From: Pseudotabrizicola sp051200875
GTDB taxonomy: Bacteria; Pseudomonadota; Alphaproteobacteria; Rhodobacterales; Rhodobacteraceae
Length of the DNA: 64,000 nucleotides
Assembly: GCF_051200875.1 (NCBI RefSeq)
Contig: NZ_CP195191.1
Span: forward strand, 2,976,001 to 3,040,000
Direction: 5' to 3'
Shown here: positions 28,601 through 36,820 of the stretch, piece after piece
Position numbering within the stretch: the first letter of the stretch is position 1
Layout of the letters: each line of letters begins with the position of its first letter
Made by a program: the position numbers and the translations under genes
The notes under the pieces: model-generated
The model's database searches: none
What the model saw: only the letters and a program-made list of their open reading frames with translations
What the model was told of the DNA's origin: nothing

Positions 28601-28744
28601 GACAGACGAAACGACCTCAAATCCCGCCTCAAGGCCGCCGCCAAAAACCCGGGATTCGTCAACAACCCAATCTTCTCCAAAAATATGGAACAGGCCCTCT
28701 CTGACTTGATTAGTGTGTCCATCAGAGAGGGTCAGAGCTGTTAA
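25613..28744 (+). CDS. SPINDLY/OGT-like glycosyltransferase, paralogue of first gene
   Basis: The 1043-residue protein starts at an ATG behind CAGGAT. Residues about 95-330 form a degenerate GT61-like domain that differs from the paralogue at 2-4597. From about residue 348 (LDRLYGASFEADVLTG) it is nearly identical to that paralogue, including the SPINDLY catalytic region (YLNPFPHGGATM). A 61-codon basic, Arg/Lys-rich insert precedes the catalytic domain (FRSKRRGSPVPSKAAK). The different front ends and common catalytic half suggest two enzymes with one sugar donor and different acceptors. Its TAA overlaps the converging stop of the RTX protease at 28741. Confidence 0.85.
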   Translation: MSVRKEDSLIDDASAQAGLLMRPQVSSSQYLPLNALEVERPTRRIQCHEAATVIGGLDLILTKLGDWKGIDGSQRSQPPEIPRRTAPVVLDQAVFGCFIRPQNWAECLFGLLPHLELATRRVPAGTQILVDAALSETCCWALEKCFPGFPLRKVETGDVLEVRRLYVANAGNIEDRSLVAQDMAFLERLRDNRRDKDSGYGKRILLWSQSSATKLRNAKALRAVLEARGFVTLDPSTLPLEARINALADARDVILVGEELVGDALLAGGKARIFPFVAVGSDLHFWSLIAELGGKDLTVILGAAPYRRLHHRLFPQKRTLVFHVDPHLVLPFFADESQMDQKLTLREFLDRLYGASFEADVLTGAWAVRAGPTPLGFEDRLRHLRRSAALALEGAGGEEIEEVFDHAFFTDFGRNLRSGFPVLGGFEAAEAALAGRVAAALAQVAERSEGLDAVFAGPVGLRRLVMLGMVLLPAWQVPLPKPHEALPEAVLERWIFWAMSPPALIGAGEDAAWVSHVERLLDWLADRLDPAAEPAVSAALSLRLSRMAGRIDLGQLFLVDQSLRGVQRARNRVLSRVALREDGNAPASGKPTSGSDKVREAVSFQMNLLRRHVREALATGQWRPLLGVVKARLLDRFRSKRRGSPVPSKAAKTPSSGERRIRVGVLCRTFEKGPDSEAVLTFFNGFDASRFEIFGYSIGFRDRVVSKDPGFDRQFDAVVPNRRDLPGDAAGIRAALLADDLDVFLYANATTYGLQPMDLALFHRVAPLQIVLNSHVPMPMGYPSFDAVITGQSDHSDHEVPQEDFSETLIRLPGPVINYLTTLEPRPNPPLDRAALGLSADDVVLMNAGSSMKLRHETLVTMMRATRDIPNGVLLLAPYNPGWAARSMAFVFNRQVAQTAAETGLDPSRIHILGELSVAEAEAALGCADIYLNPFPHGGATMTHLALVHGIPPITLRRRSTRSIDQFLTETHGFAELLTDTPEDYIALATALGTDHDRRNDLKSRLKAAAKNPGFVNNPIFSKNMEQALSDLISVSIREGQSC
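26657..28689 (+). repeat. Direct repeat copy B inside glycosyltransferase gene
   Basis: Second copy of the segment at 2687-4536, same orientation, about 24 kb away. It contains an extra 183 bp net between the two similarity blocks (27359-27570 replaces 3389-3417). The 1119-bp block 27571-28689 differs from its partner at only one base that I could see. Confidence 0.95.
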
Positions 28745-31700
28745 AGGAGGAAGTCGGCTGCGGTAAGTGTTAGGCCCGTTCCGATGTCGAGCATCCAGTC
28801 TGGACCGCCATTGCCAGTGACATCACCGTAAAGGACACCCGCTGCGGCGTCGTAGTAGAACGACGCCTGTCCCCCGCCCACGAAACCACCTGTGCCGTTG
28901 AAGGTGGTGTTCAAGGCAGACAAGTCGATGCGGTCTACACCGGCGGTGAAATCGGTGATCGTATCTCGGCTGTCGTTTATCCCTATCCGTGCAGGATGGC
29001 CAAATACAAAGACGTCGGCGCCAAGCCCCCCCGTCATCGTGTCCGCCCCCAGGCCGCTGTGGATCGTGTCGTTCCCTTCGCCGCCGTTGAGACTATTGGC
29101 ACCGACTTCTGCAAAGATCAGATCGTTCCCCGTTCCGCCCAGGACCGTATCGTTCCCATTGCCACAATAGATCACGTTCGAGCCGGTCGTTCCCTGGATA
29201 AGGTCGTTGCCATCTCCGCCCACCATTGTGTCGTTCCCAGCGCCACCGATCATGGTGTCGTTCCCGGTTGCGCCGTTGATCAGGTCGTTCCCGTCGCCTC
29301 CGGCAAGGCTGTCCGCATCTGCTTCGCCAAAAATCTCGTCGTTCCCAGCGCCACCAATAATCGTGTCAAAGCCATCACCGCCGTAGAGGCGATTGATTGC
29401 AGCATCTTGGGTACCGCCTTCGATGTAATCGTTTCCACTTTCTCCGACGATCAGGTCAGAGCCACCGCCGCCATATAGTTGGTCATTACCGGCGTTCCCG
29501 TTGATGACATCATTTCCGCCCCAACCAAACAAGCGGTCGTCATCTTCGTTTCCGGTAATCTGATCGGCACCGTTGCCACCATGGAAGGTGTCATTTCCGA
29601 ACCCGCCAAACATGACGTTGGTGCCAGTATAAGCTTCAGCATAGTCTGCGCCATTGCCACCAGCAAAGGTGTCGTTTCCAACCCCACCAAACATGCGGTC
29701 ATCACCGCCGCCGCCGTTCAAAACGTCGTTGCCGCTGCGGCCGACCATGATGTCGTTGCCCAGATCCCCATAAAGTTCATCTGCTCCAAGACCGCCGAGA
29801 ACCGAGTCTGCACCATCACCGCCGTAGACCACGTTTGAGGCTGCGTCTTCGGACCCGGCGTCGATGTAATCGTTTTCAGTACCGCCGTAGAGACTGTCGG
29901 CTCCTGCCCCGCCAAACATCGAGTCCGCGCCAGCAGCGCCGACGATGACATCATTTCCTCCCCAGCCTGAGAGCCGGTCTCCACCCTCATCGCCCGAGAC
30001 CGTGTCCGTTCCACTGCCGCCGTGCAAGGTGTCGCTGCCGATGCCTCCGTAAAGTGCGTTTACGCCAGTATAGCCTTCGGCGTAATCATTTCCGTCGCCA
30101 CCGACGATCGTGTCATTGCCAACGCCGCCATACATACGGTCGTTTCCGCCACCCCCATTGAGCAGATCATTGCCGAAAAGACCAACCATGACGTCATTAT
30201 CCAGATCGCCATACAGCCCATCATTGCCAAGCCCGCCCCGGATCGAGTCTTCCCCGTCGCCGCCATAGACAAGGTTCGCGGCTGTCGCGTCGCCGCCAGC
30301 GTCTATGTAATCGTTCTCAGTTCCGCCATAGAGGCTATCAGACCCGTTTCCACCGAACATCGTATCAAATCCGGCAGAACCAGCGAGGTTGTCGTTGCCG
30401 CCCCAGCCAGAGAGGCGGTCGTTGCCTTCATCGCCAGAAATCAGGTCATTGCCACTTCCACCATGGAATGTGTCGCTTCCCAGACCGCCATACATGACGT
30501 TTGTCCCGACATAAGCTTCGGCGTAGTCATTCCCGTCCTCACCGGTGAAGGTGTCATTGCCGACGCCGCCATAAAGAGCGTCATTACCCAAACCACCGTT
30601 CAGAAGATCATCGCCTACACCACCGATCAAGATGTCGCGATCGTCTCCGCCGTAAAGCTGGTCATTGCCCACGTCACCCCAGATCGTATCGATTCCGCCA
30701 CTACCCGTCAGGGTGTCGTTGCCGCCCCAACCATGCAAACTATCATTGCCGAGGTCGCCGCCAAGGTTATCTGCGTCAATCCCGCCAGCGACCGTATCGT
30801 TGCCTCCCCCGGCTGCAACGACGTTGAGGCCCGGACCAGCATCAATGTAATCGACGCCCGAACCGCCATAAATTGTGTCATTGCCTAAGCCACCAAAGAT
30901 GGTGTTTCGACCGCTGATACTTGTCAGGCTGTCATGTCCGTTTCCACCGGCCATGAAATCATTGCCCTCGCCACCGTTGACGATGTCATCCCCGTCTTCG
31001 CCAAACAGAGTGTCGTCGCCTGCCAGAGCTTCAAGGTTGTCATTGCCAATCCCGCCTTCCAGTCGGTCTGCCTGATTGCCTCCGTAGAGTGTATCATTAC
31101 CGGCATCGCCATAAAGCAAACCAACGCCGTCACTGCCGGTCATTTGGTCGTCGCCGTCGCCACCATACATGGTGTCGTTGTCTTCGGCGCCGTTCATGAT
31201 GTCATTGCCGCCACCGCCGTAAAGCGTGTCTCGTTCCGTGCCACCAAAAATCGTGTCTACGCCTTCACCACCGTAAAGCAGGTCAGCACCTTCGCGGCCT
31301 GACATGGTGTCGTTCCCGTCACCACCGTAAAGAGTGTCATTCCCAACTGCGCCTGCGAGTTCGTCATCACCAGCGTCACCGTGCAAAAGGTCATCACCGG
31401 CTTCGCCGCGAATGCTGTCGTTGCCGTCGCCACCATAGACAGTGTCACCACCAAGGCCCCCAAACGATCCTCCGGTGATGGTATCGTTGCCAGCCCCGCC
31501 ATGTATTTGGGTGGCCAGTCGACCGCCTAGGATTTCGTCAGCAAAGGCCGAGCCGATAATATTCTCGACGCCGACGATTACATGGCCCGTTGCGAAGTTC
31601 GGCGATGCGTCCGGCATGTCTTGTTGCCGCCAGTCGACCAGGGTGATCATTACTCCCGCCGTTGCATTTTCATAACTGATCGTATCGCGTCCATCGCCGC

Positions 31701-34700
31701 CATAGATCGTGTCATGGCCGGTTGTTGCGATGAAAAGATCATCGCCGCCGCCACCATAAAGAATGTTGCGTCCACTATCGCCCTCAAGCGTGTCTGCGAA
31801 ATTGGAGCCAGCTAAATTCTCTATGTCTGTCAGCACATCGCCAACGGCATCGCCACCAGCCGAGGCGTCGAATACGACCGAGCCGCCCGGGCTTGCGCCA
31901 CGGCGAAGACTGATGTTCACGCCCGAGGTTGAGCGACTGTACGATGCGGTATCTTGCCCGTCGCCCCCTTGCAGAATGTCCGCACCGGCCCCGCCCTCAA
32001 GAAGGTTATGTCCGGCATCGCCGGTAAGGGTGTCACTCCCAACTGTACCGATTAGGCCTTCTATGCTGATAAGATCCGTCCGGGTGACGAGTGAGACGTT
32101 TACCGCGGTACCGAAAGCTTCGAAGCTGGCAACATCATAACCCGCCCCGCCGTCAATGACGGCAGTAGCAGCGCCTAGGATCAAGACATCATTTCCGGCC
32201 CCACCGATCAGAGTGTCGTTGCCTGCACGCCCGTCGAGAAGATCATGGCCGTTCCCGCCGTCGAGTTGGTCATTCCCCTCGCCGCCGATGAGAGTATCGT
32301 TTCCATCATTTCCCAAGAGGACGTCATTGCCACCTTCGCCGAGAAGGCTGTCATTGCCGCGACCGCCATCAAGAGTGTTGTTCAGGTCATCTCCTGCCAA
32401 CGTATCGTTGTGTTCGGAGCCCAGCAGGTTGTTGATGTTGCTGATGACATCGCCTTGTGCTTCGCCGCCTTCGCCCGTGCCGTCACCTAGGTTAACTTCG
32501 ACAGCTTCCGCCGATGCAGAGTAATCAAGCAGGTCAACCCCGGTGCCACCGTCGATTGTGTCCGCGCCGGCACCACCAATCACCGTATCATTTCCGGCAC
32601 CTCCCTGAAGGCGGTCTGCGCCACCCCCGCCATCAAGGAGATTGGCTCCGCTGTCGCCGACAAGCTGGTCGGCATGTGCTGAGCCAATGAGATCTTGTAT
32701 TTGCACGTATACGTCGCCGGCTGCTGCGCCAGTGTTCACTGCGGTATTGGAAAGGTTGGCAACAACGCCACCTGCTGCATTCCGGTACGAGACAGCATTG
32801 CGGCCGGCACCGCCCACGAGGCTGTCCGCCCCGCCACCGCCCTCCAGCGTGTCATTGCCAGCGCTTCCAGTCAGGGTGTCGGCAAAGTTTGAACCGATAA
32901 TGCCCTCAACGGAAGTGAAGCGAGCATTTGACAATGAGACGGAAAGGCCAACCCCACTTCCGCTGAAGTCGAGGGTGTCGTTCCCGCCGCCGCCATTGAC
33001 GACGATCAAGGAAGAGTCGCCGCGGAACAGATCATCGCCATCGCCACCGACCAGGGTGTCGGCCCCACCACCGCCAATGATCGTGTCGTCGCCTTCGCCT
33101 CCCTCAATCCGGTTTGCGCCGCCACCGCCAATGAGAAGGTCGTTGAAATCTGATCCGATCAGACCGGAAATGTTGGAGAAAACATCTCCTTCGGCATGGC
33201 CACCAGTCGCTATGCCCGTTGCAAGATTTACTTGAACCGCCTCTCGGGATAGGCGGTAGGCGGCAGTGTTGGTACCGGTTCCCCCTTGCAAGACATCAGC
33301 ATCAGCGCCGCCCTCAAGGGTGTCGTCGCCTGCACCACCTTGAAGGGTGTCGAGACCGCGCCCGCCGACCATGTCATTCGCAAGATCATTGCCGATCAAA
33401 AGATCATTGCCGTCACCAGAGGCGACATTTTCGATGTCTGTGGTTGCCCCGATGCGGGCAAAGATCACGGAGCCGGTGCCATTGTTGTGAGTGAGATTGC
33501 CGCCGCGTGCCAAATTTATGGTCAGATCGCCGGTCAGTGCGGCAAGGTTTAGCCAATCGCGTCCGCCGTCAGAGTCGGTGATCGTTTGGCCCAGCCGGCT
33601 TGAGAACTCGGGCAGGAAAATTTCAGAGGTGAAGTGAAACACGTCGTTCGCAGTCGCCTGAGCACCGAAAACCTCTACGCCGACCTGAGTGACTGTACCC
33701 GAAGATGTGCCGTTGTTGATGATTTCGATACGCCAGACACCATTCGGATCCTCGCCTCGGAAGGAGTTCACGGGGAATGTCCAAGTCAGCCCGGTGTCCG
33801 CCACGTTGCTGTAGGCAAAATTATCGTTCGATACGTCATGAAGGGCGATGCGAGTGCCAGAAGGTGAAATCAGATATATATCAAGCTGTGCAAAATCAGG
33901 ATGGGTAAGCACAATGGTTAGGTTCACATACTCGGCCACCAAGTCGCTGGCAGAGAGTGTAACGTTTCTGGTTGTGACAGAGGGTGCTCCAGGAGCGCCT
34001 GCAGTGATCGTTGCGGGCAGTATCCCAGATGCCGAGGCTGACCTTTCATTTCCTGAAGTCTGAGCAGGTCCGAAGAGCGACCACACCTCTGCCATTCGAA
34101 CTGCTGCAAATGCGTCCAAGGCGCCGTAGCCGTAGTCCCCAGAGTAATGCATGCCTCCGTTGTTCCAGTTTGTCGCGCCGTTCACGACCCACTCAAACCT
34201 TTCGGAAACCATCGCCGGATCGTGTGTGCCAATGTCAGAGCCCACGTGCCGAGCGGTCATGGCCAAGATGTTCTGCACATCGCGCCACCCTAGACCGTCG
34301 TTTGCGTCCAGCATAAGGGCGACCGTGCCGGTAACTTGCGGCGTGGCGCCTGAAGTACCACCGAAATTGTTCGTGTAACCCGGTACAGGTGGGTTGTTAT
34401 CGTTCCATCCAAAACCGGGTTCAGTCGTAACGTCGGTCGAGACCAATCCATCGCCGTAATTGATCCTGTGTGCATCGAAGATATCTGTCGAGCCGGATAA
34501 GCCGGGATAGAGGCTTGTATCTGACAAGACATCTGTAAGTGGCTGATTGATCCGCGTCAGGGCAGAAACAAGAAGCGCTGTCCCGCGCGAGACATATGGA
34601 GCAACTTGGCTTTCGAAGACTGTACCATCGTCCAACACAATACGTTGCGTGTAGCCGCCAACCACAATCGTCTCTCGCGATGCGACACGCAGGTCTGTTC

Positions 34701-35544
34701 CGGAACTCGCTTCGGCTGCGGTAAGGTTACCGGCTAAAATCTGCTCCATTGTGACAAGGGGGAGGCCCGTGCCTTCGCTTAGAAGCCCGGATCGAGCGAA
34801 GTCGATGCTTATCGTACCGGACTCACTATTTAACTGGTTATCAATATAGAGGCGATGAGTTGCACCATTGTGCTGGAAATACATGTCATCAAAGTCATTG
34901 CCCGCGGCCATGACCATGACGGTGCCAAGGCCATCGCGCCCCATCTCTGCGGCAAGTTGAATGGCATCAAGCTGGGCCTGCATTTCGATTGCGTTGGGAA
35001 GGCTTGCATTTGACCCCGCGCCGCTCAGGACCTGATTGTATAGGGTGTCGTTGTGCCAACTTGCATTGACGACATCAAACTGCAGCAGGCCCGCCAAAAT
35101 CTGCGACATCAGCGGTGAGTCATTCGTGTTCTCGAACGTGCCGAAAGCAGGAAAGAGAGACATATCATAGTCAGAGTAAACATCCGCCGGTGTCAGGAGC
35201 AGACCGGGGGCGACACCGACTGTGCCAACGCCATCCATTGCCGCAGTGATCATACCGGTGACGGAAATGCCGTGGTTTTCGACACGCAAAAGGTCCGACA
35301 CATTAAATAGTGCGCCAAGAGGCGTTTCCGCGATGATTTCGTAAGTCAGGTCGACGCGTGATGCCCATTCAGGGTGCAGCGGGTCTACCGCAGTGTCAAA
35401 CACGCCAAGATGCAAGCCCGCACCGGTGTAGTCTGCCCATAAGCGCTCAATACCTTCGCGTGAGAGGCCGAACGTTTGCGCGATGTAGTCAAAGTGAGTC
35501 TGCTCAAGGTACAGGGGATCGGTGGGGGTCGCGCGAATGGGCAT
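28741..35544 (-). CDS. Giant secreted subtilisin-like protease with P domain and RTX repeats
   Basis: The 2267-residue protein has an S8 protease domain with all catalytic residues: Asp50 (GVFDTAVD), His91 (ENHGISVTGM), the oxyanion Asn216 (AAGND) and Ser398 (GGTSGATP). A kexin-type P domain follows at about 505-628. From about 700 to 2150 there are RTX nonapeptides, including a 147-residue super-repeat, then the C-terminal export module ending DFLL. No Sec signal is present, so type I secretion is expected. It may be an extracellular or surface protease stabilised by calcium. The gene converges on the glycosyltransferase at 25613 with overlapping stop codons. A Cys in a repeat (NVIYCGNGND) is unusual. 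Confidence 0.93.
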   Translation of the reverse strand: MPIRATPTDPLYLEQTHFDYIAQTFGLSREGIERLWADYTGAGLHLGVFDTAVDPLHPEWASRVDLTYEIIAETPLGALFNVSDLLRVENHGISVTGMITAAMDGVGTVGVAPGLLLTPADVYSDYDMSLFPAFGTFENTNDSPLMSQILAGLLQFDVVNASWHNDTLYNQVLSGAGSNASLPNAIEMQAQLDAIQLAAEMGRDGLGTVMVMAAGNDFDDMYFQHNGATHRLYIDNQLNSESGTISIDFARSGLLSEGTGLPLVTMEQILAGNLTAAEASSGTDLRVASRETIVVGGYTQRIVLDDGTVFESQVAPYVSRGTALLVSALTRINQPLTDVLSDTSLYPGLSGSTDIFDAHRINYGDGLVSTDVTTEPGFGWNDNNPPVPGYTNNFGGTSGATPQVTGTVALMLDANDGLGWRDVQNILAMTARHVGSDIGTHDPAMVSERFEWVVNGATNWNNGGMHYSGDYGYGALDAFAAVRMAEVWSLFGPAQTSGNERSASASGILPATITAGAPGAPSVTTRNVTLSASDLVAEYVNLTIVLTHPDFAQLDIYLISPSGTRIALHDVSNDNFAYSNVADTGLTWTFPVNSFRGEDPNGVWRIEIINNGTSSGTVTQVGVEVFGAQATANDVFHFTSEIFLPEFSSRLGQTITDSDGGRDWLNLAALTGDLTINLARGGNLTHNNGTGSVIFARIGATTDIENVASGDGNDLLIGNDLANDMVGGRGLDTLQGGAGDDTLEGGADADVLQGGTGTNTAAYRLSREAVQVNLATGIATGGHAEGDVFSNISGLIGSDFNDLLIGGGGANRIEGGEGDDTIIGGGGADTLVGGDGDDLFRGDSSLIVVNGGGGNDTLDFSGSGVGLSVSLSNARFTSVEGIIGSNFADTLTGSAGNDTLEGGGGADSLVGGAGRNAVSYRNAAGGVVANLSNTAVNTGAAAGDVYVQIQDLIGSAHADQLVGDSGANLLDGGGGADRLQGGAGNDTVIGGAGADTIDGGTGVDLLDYSASAEAVEVNLGDGTGEGGEAQGDVISNINNLLGSEHNDTLAGDDLNNTLDGGRGNDSLLGEGGNDVLLGNDGNDTLIGGEGNDQLDGGNGHDLLDGRAGNDTLIGGAGNDVLILGAATAVIDGGAGYDVASFEAFGTAVNVSLVTRTDLISIEGLIGTVGSDTLTGDAGHNLLEGGAGADILQGGDGQDTASYSRSTSGVNISLRRGASPGGSVVFDASAGGDAVGDVLTDIENLAGSNFADTLEGDSGRNILYGGGGDDLFIATTGHDTIYGGDGRDTISYENATAGVMITLVDWRQQDMPDASPNFATGHVIVGVENIIGSAFADEILGGRLATQIHGGAGNDTITGGSFGGLGGDTVYGGDGNDSIRGEAGDDLLHGDAGDDELAGAVGNDTLYGGDGNDTMSGREGADLLYGGEGVDTIFGGTERDTLYGGGGNDIMNGAEDNDTMYGGDGDDQMTGSDGVGLLYGDAGNDTLYGGNQADRLEGGIGNDNLEALAGDDTLFGEDGDDIVNGGEGNDFMAGGNGHDSLTSISGRNTIFGGLGNDTIYGGSGVDYIDAGPGLNVVAAGGGNDTVAGGIDADNLGGDLGNDSLHGWGGNDTLTGSGGIDTIWGDVGNDQLYGGDDRDILIGGVGDDLLNGGLGNDALYGGVGNDTFTGEDGNDYAEAYVGTNVMYGGLGSDTFHGGSGNDLISGDEGNDRLSGWGGNDNLAGSAGFDTMFGGNGSDSLYGGTENDYIDAGGDATAANLVYGGDGEDSIRGGLGNDGLYGDLDNDVMVGLFGNDLLNGGGGNDRMYGGVGNDTIVGGDGNDYAEGYTGVNALYGGIGSDTLHGGSGTDTVSGDEGGDRLSGWGGNDVIVGAAGADSMFGGAGADSLYGGTENDYIDAGSEDAASNVVYGGDGADSVLGGLGADELYGDLGNDIMVGRSGNDVLNGGGGDDRMFGGVGNDTFAGGNGADYAEAYTGTNVMFGGFGNDTFHGGNGADQITGNEDDDRLFGWGGNDVINGNAGNDQLYGGGGSDLIVGESGNDYIEGGTQDAAINRLYGGDGFDTIIGGAGNDEIFGEADADSLAGGDGNDLINGATGNDTMIGGAGNDTMVGGDGNDLIQGTTGSNVIYCGNGNDTVLGGTGNDLIFAEVGANSLNGGEGNDTIHSGLGADTMTGGLGADVFVFGHPARIGINDSRDTITDFTAGVDRIDLSALNTTFNGTGGFVGGGQASFYYDAAAGVLYGDVTGNGGPDWMLDIGTGLTLTAADFLL
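29400..30730 (-). repeat. 441-bp super-repeat within RTX protease
   Basis: Within the RTX region the order of nonapeptides recurs with a period of 147 residues (441 bp). Each unit starts near a GGND motif after SGW or FGW and contains a GGTENDYIDAG block followed by YAE(A/G)YTG. In DNA a CCCCA(A/G)CC landmark appears at about 29518, 29959 and 30400, exactly 441 bp apart. Two units are complete and flanking ones are partial. This indicates tandem duplication of whole blocks of 14-16 turns. Confidence 0.8.
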
Positions 35545-35787
35545 TTAGGCTTTACTCCCAAGCTTTGTTCTTCTGAATGTACCAATGGAGATAACAAAAG
35601 CATGTATCAAAATCAGAATATTCATTCTGTGCGGTCAAGCAACCTACCTATTCGGAAAGTTCTAAGCGAGGAAAAGGCCCTAGCGGGGCGACACTTGGGC
35701 GGTGTTGAGCGTACATGTTCTGGCTTGAAACGCCTTGCTGCTATGCGTAGTAGAGGGGATGTTTTTTAGCCGGGCCGGAGCGGGACC

Positions 35788-36552
35788 TTGAGTTTTTGCA
35801 GCATTGATCCCGGAGCGCGGATTGGCAGCAATGTGCGCTTTGGCCACGGTGTTCGTGTCTACGGCAACGTAGAAATCGGCGACGACTGTCAGATTGGCGA
35901 TTTTTCGGTCATTGGTCACCCGACTGTCAGGGAGGGCAGTTCGCCTCTGAAGCTTGGGGCCGGGGCGAACATTCGCTCTCATGCAGTTGTATATGAGGGT
36001 TCAGAAATCGGCCCCTATTTGGAAACGGGCCATCATGTTGTGATCCGAGAGGGTGCCGTCATCGGTGAGAACCTTCGTCTGGGCAATTTTTCCGACATTG
36101 AAGGGGCCTGCCAGATTGGTGACTTCGTGCGGATGCACAGCTACGCACATGTTGGGCGCGGATCACGCATTGGTGACTTTGTTTGGTTGTTCTCGCTAAC
36201 CACGCTAATGAATGATCCGCTCCCGCCTTCTCACCTCGCTGACCCTGTAACAATTGGAGATATGGCTACGGTTTGCGTCAATGCGCAGTTGATGCCCGGG
36301 GTAAAGATCGGTCGGGGAACTATGGTCGCTGCCGGAGCCGTAGCTCGTGGTGAGATCCCCGCAGGTGTTGTTATTTCGGGCCCGGATGGCGAGATCGCTG
36401 GACCAATTCGATTTGTGATGCACATGGAGAGTCGAACCCGGCATCCATGGCATCGTCATTTCGCTGATGCTTACCCAGAACGCGCTCGGAGCCGAATTGC
36501 GGCGCTGGGTGCTGAAATTGACGCAGAAGCCGCGGCGGTTGCCGCGCTCTGA
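35788..36552 (+). CDS. Left-handed beta-helix acyltransferase
   Basis: The 254-residue protein is almost wholly hexapeptide repeats (IGSNVRFGHGVRV, IGDDCQIGDFSVIG, IGRGTMVAAGAVARG). It resembles WbpD/LpxA/NeuD-type acyltransferases that N- or O-acylate sugars from acyl-CoA or acyl-ACP in the cytoplasm. A short non-repeat C-terminal helix follows (PERARSRIAALGAEIDAE). The best start is a TTG at 35788 after GGAGCGGGACC. It is first of a tight plus-strand set with an acyl carrier protein, ligase and SDR, which suggests acyl-ACP as donor. The acceptor is unknown; an amino sugar of the local glycan is a reasonable guess. Confidence 0.85.
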   Translation: MSFCSIDPGARIGSNVRFGHGVRVYGNVEIGDDCQIGDFSVIGHPTVREGSSPLKLGAGANIRSHAVVYEGSEIGPYLETGHHVVIREGAVIGENLRLGNFSDIEGACQIGDFVRMHSYAHVGRGSRIGDFVWLFSLTTLMNDPLPPSHLADPVTIGDMATVCVNAQLMPGVKIGRGTMVAAGAVARGEIPAGVVISGPDGEIAGPIRFVMHMESRTRHPWHRHFADAYPERARSRIAALGAEIDAEAAAVAAL

Positions 36553-36570
36553 TCGAAAGAAGGATATGTG

Positions 36571-36816
36571 ATGACCCGTTCAGACATTCTCGCCCTTATG
36601 AATACCGTGCTGGCCAAGCGTGGCCGTGCGCCCGTATCGGCAGAAACGCAGACCACACGCGACGCGAACTTTCGTAGTCTGGACTTTTCAGAGGTTGCGC
36701 TGCGCATTGAAACCTCTCTTGGTCGTGAGCTTGCATTTGACGCTGCCTCTATGCGGCGCATCGAGACCGTAAAAGATGTTCTCGATTTCTTCGAGGACGC
36801 AACGAAAGCCGCCTGA
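36571..36816 (+). CDS. Acyl carrier protein
   Basis: An 81-residue protein of acyl-carrier size with the four-helix pattern. The likely 4'-phosphopantetheine Ser lies in FRSLDFSEVALRIE, where SLDFSE replaces the usual DSLDxVE. It is a dedicated, not the housekeeping, ACP. The ATG at 36571 follows AAGGAT; a GTG directly upstream at 36568 is also possible. It lies 15 bp after the acyltransferase and 4 bp before the ligase, so it probably carries the acyl group loaded by that ligase. Confidence 0.85.
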   Translation: MTRSDILALMNTVLAKRGRAPVSAETQTTRDANFRSLDFSEVALRIETSLGRELAFDAASMRRIETVKDVLDFFEDATKAA

Positions 36817-36820
36817 TCGC

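Noticed and set aside
28892..33552. Long plus-strand open frames opposite the giant RTX gene
   Set aside because: They are low-complexity antisense shadows of the repeats, without ribosome-binding sites or recognisable domains.
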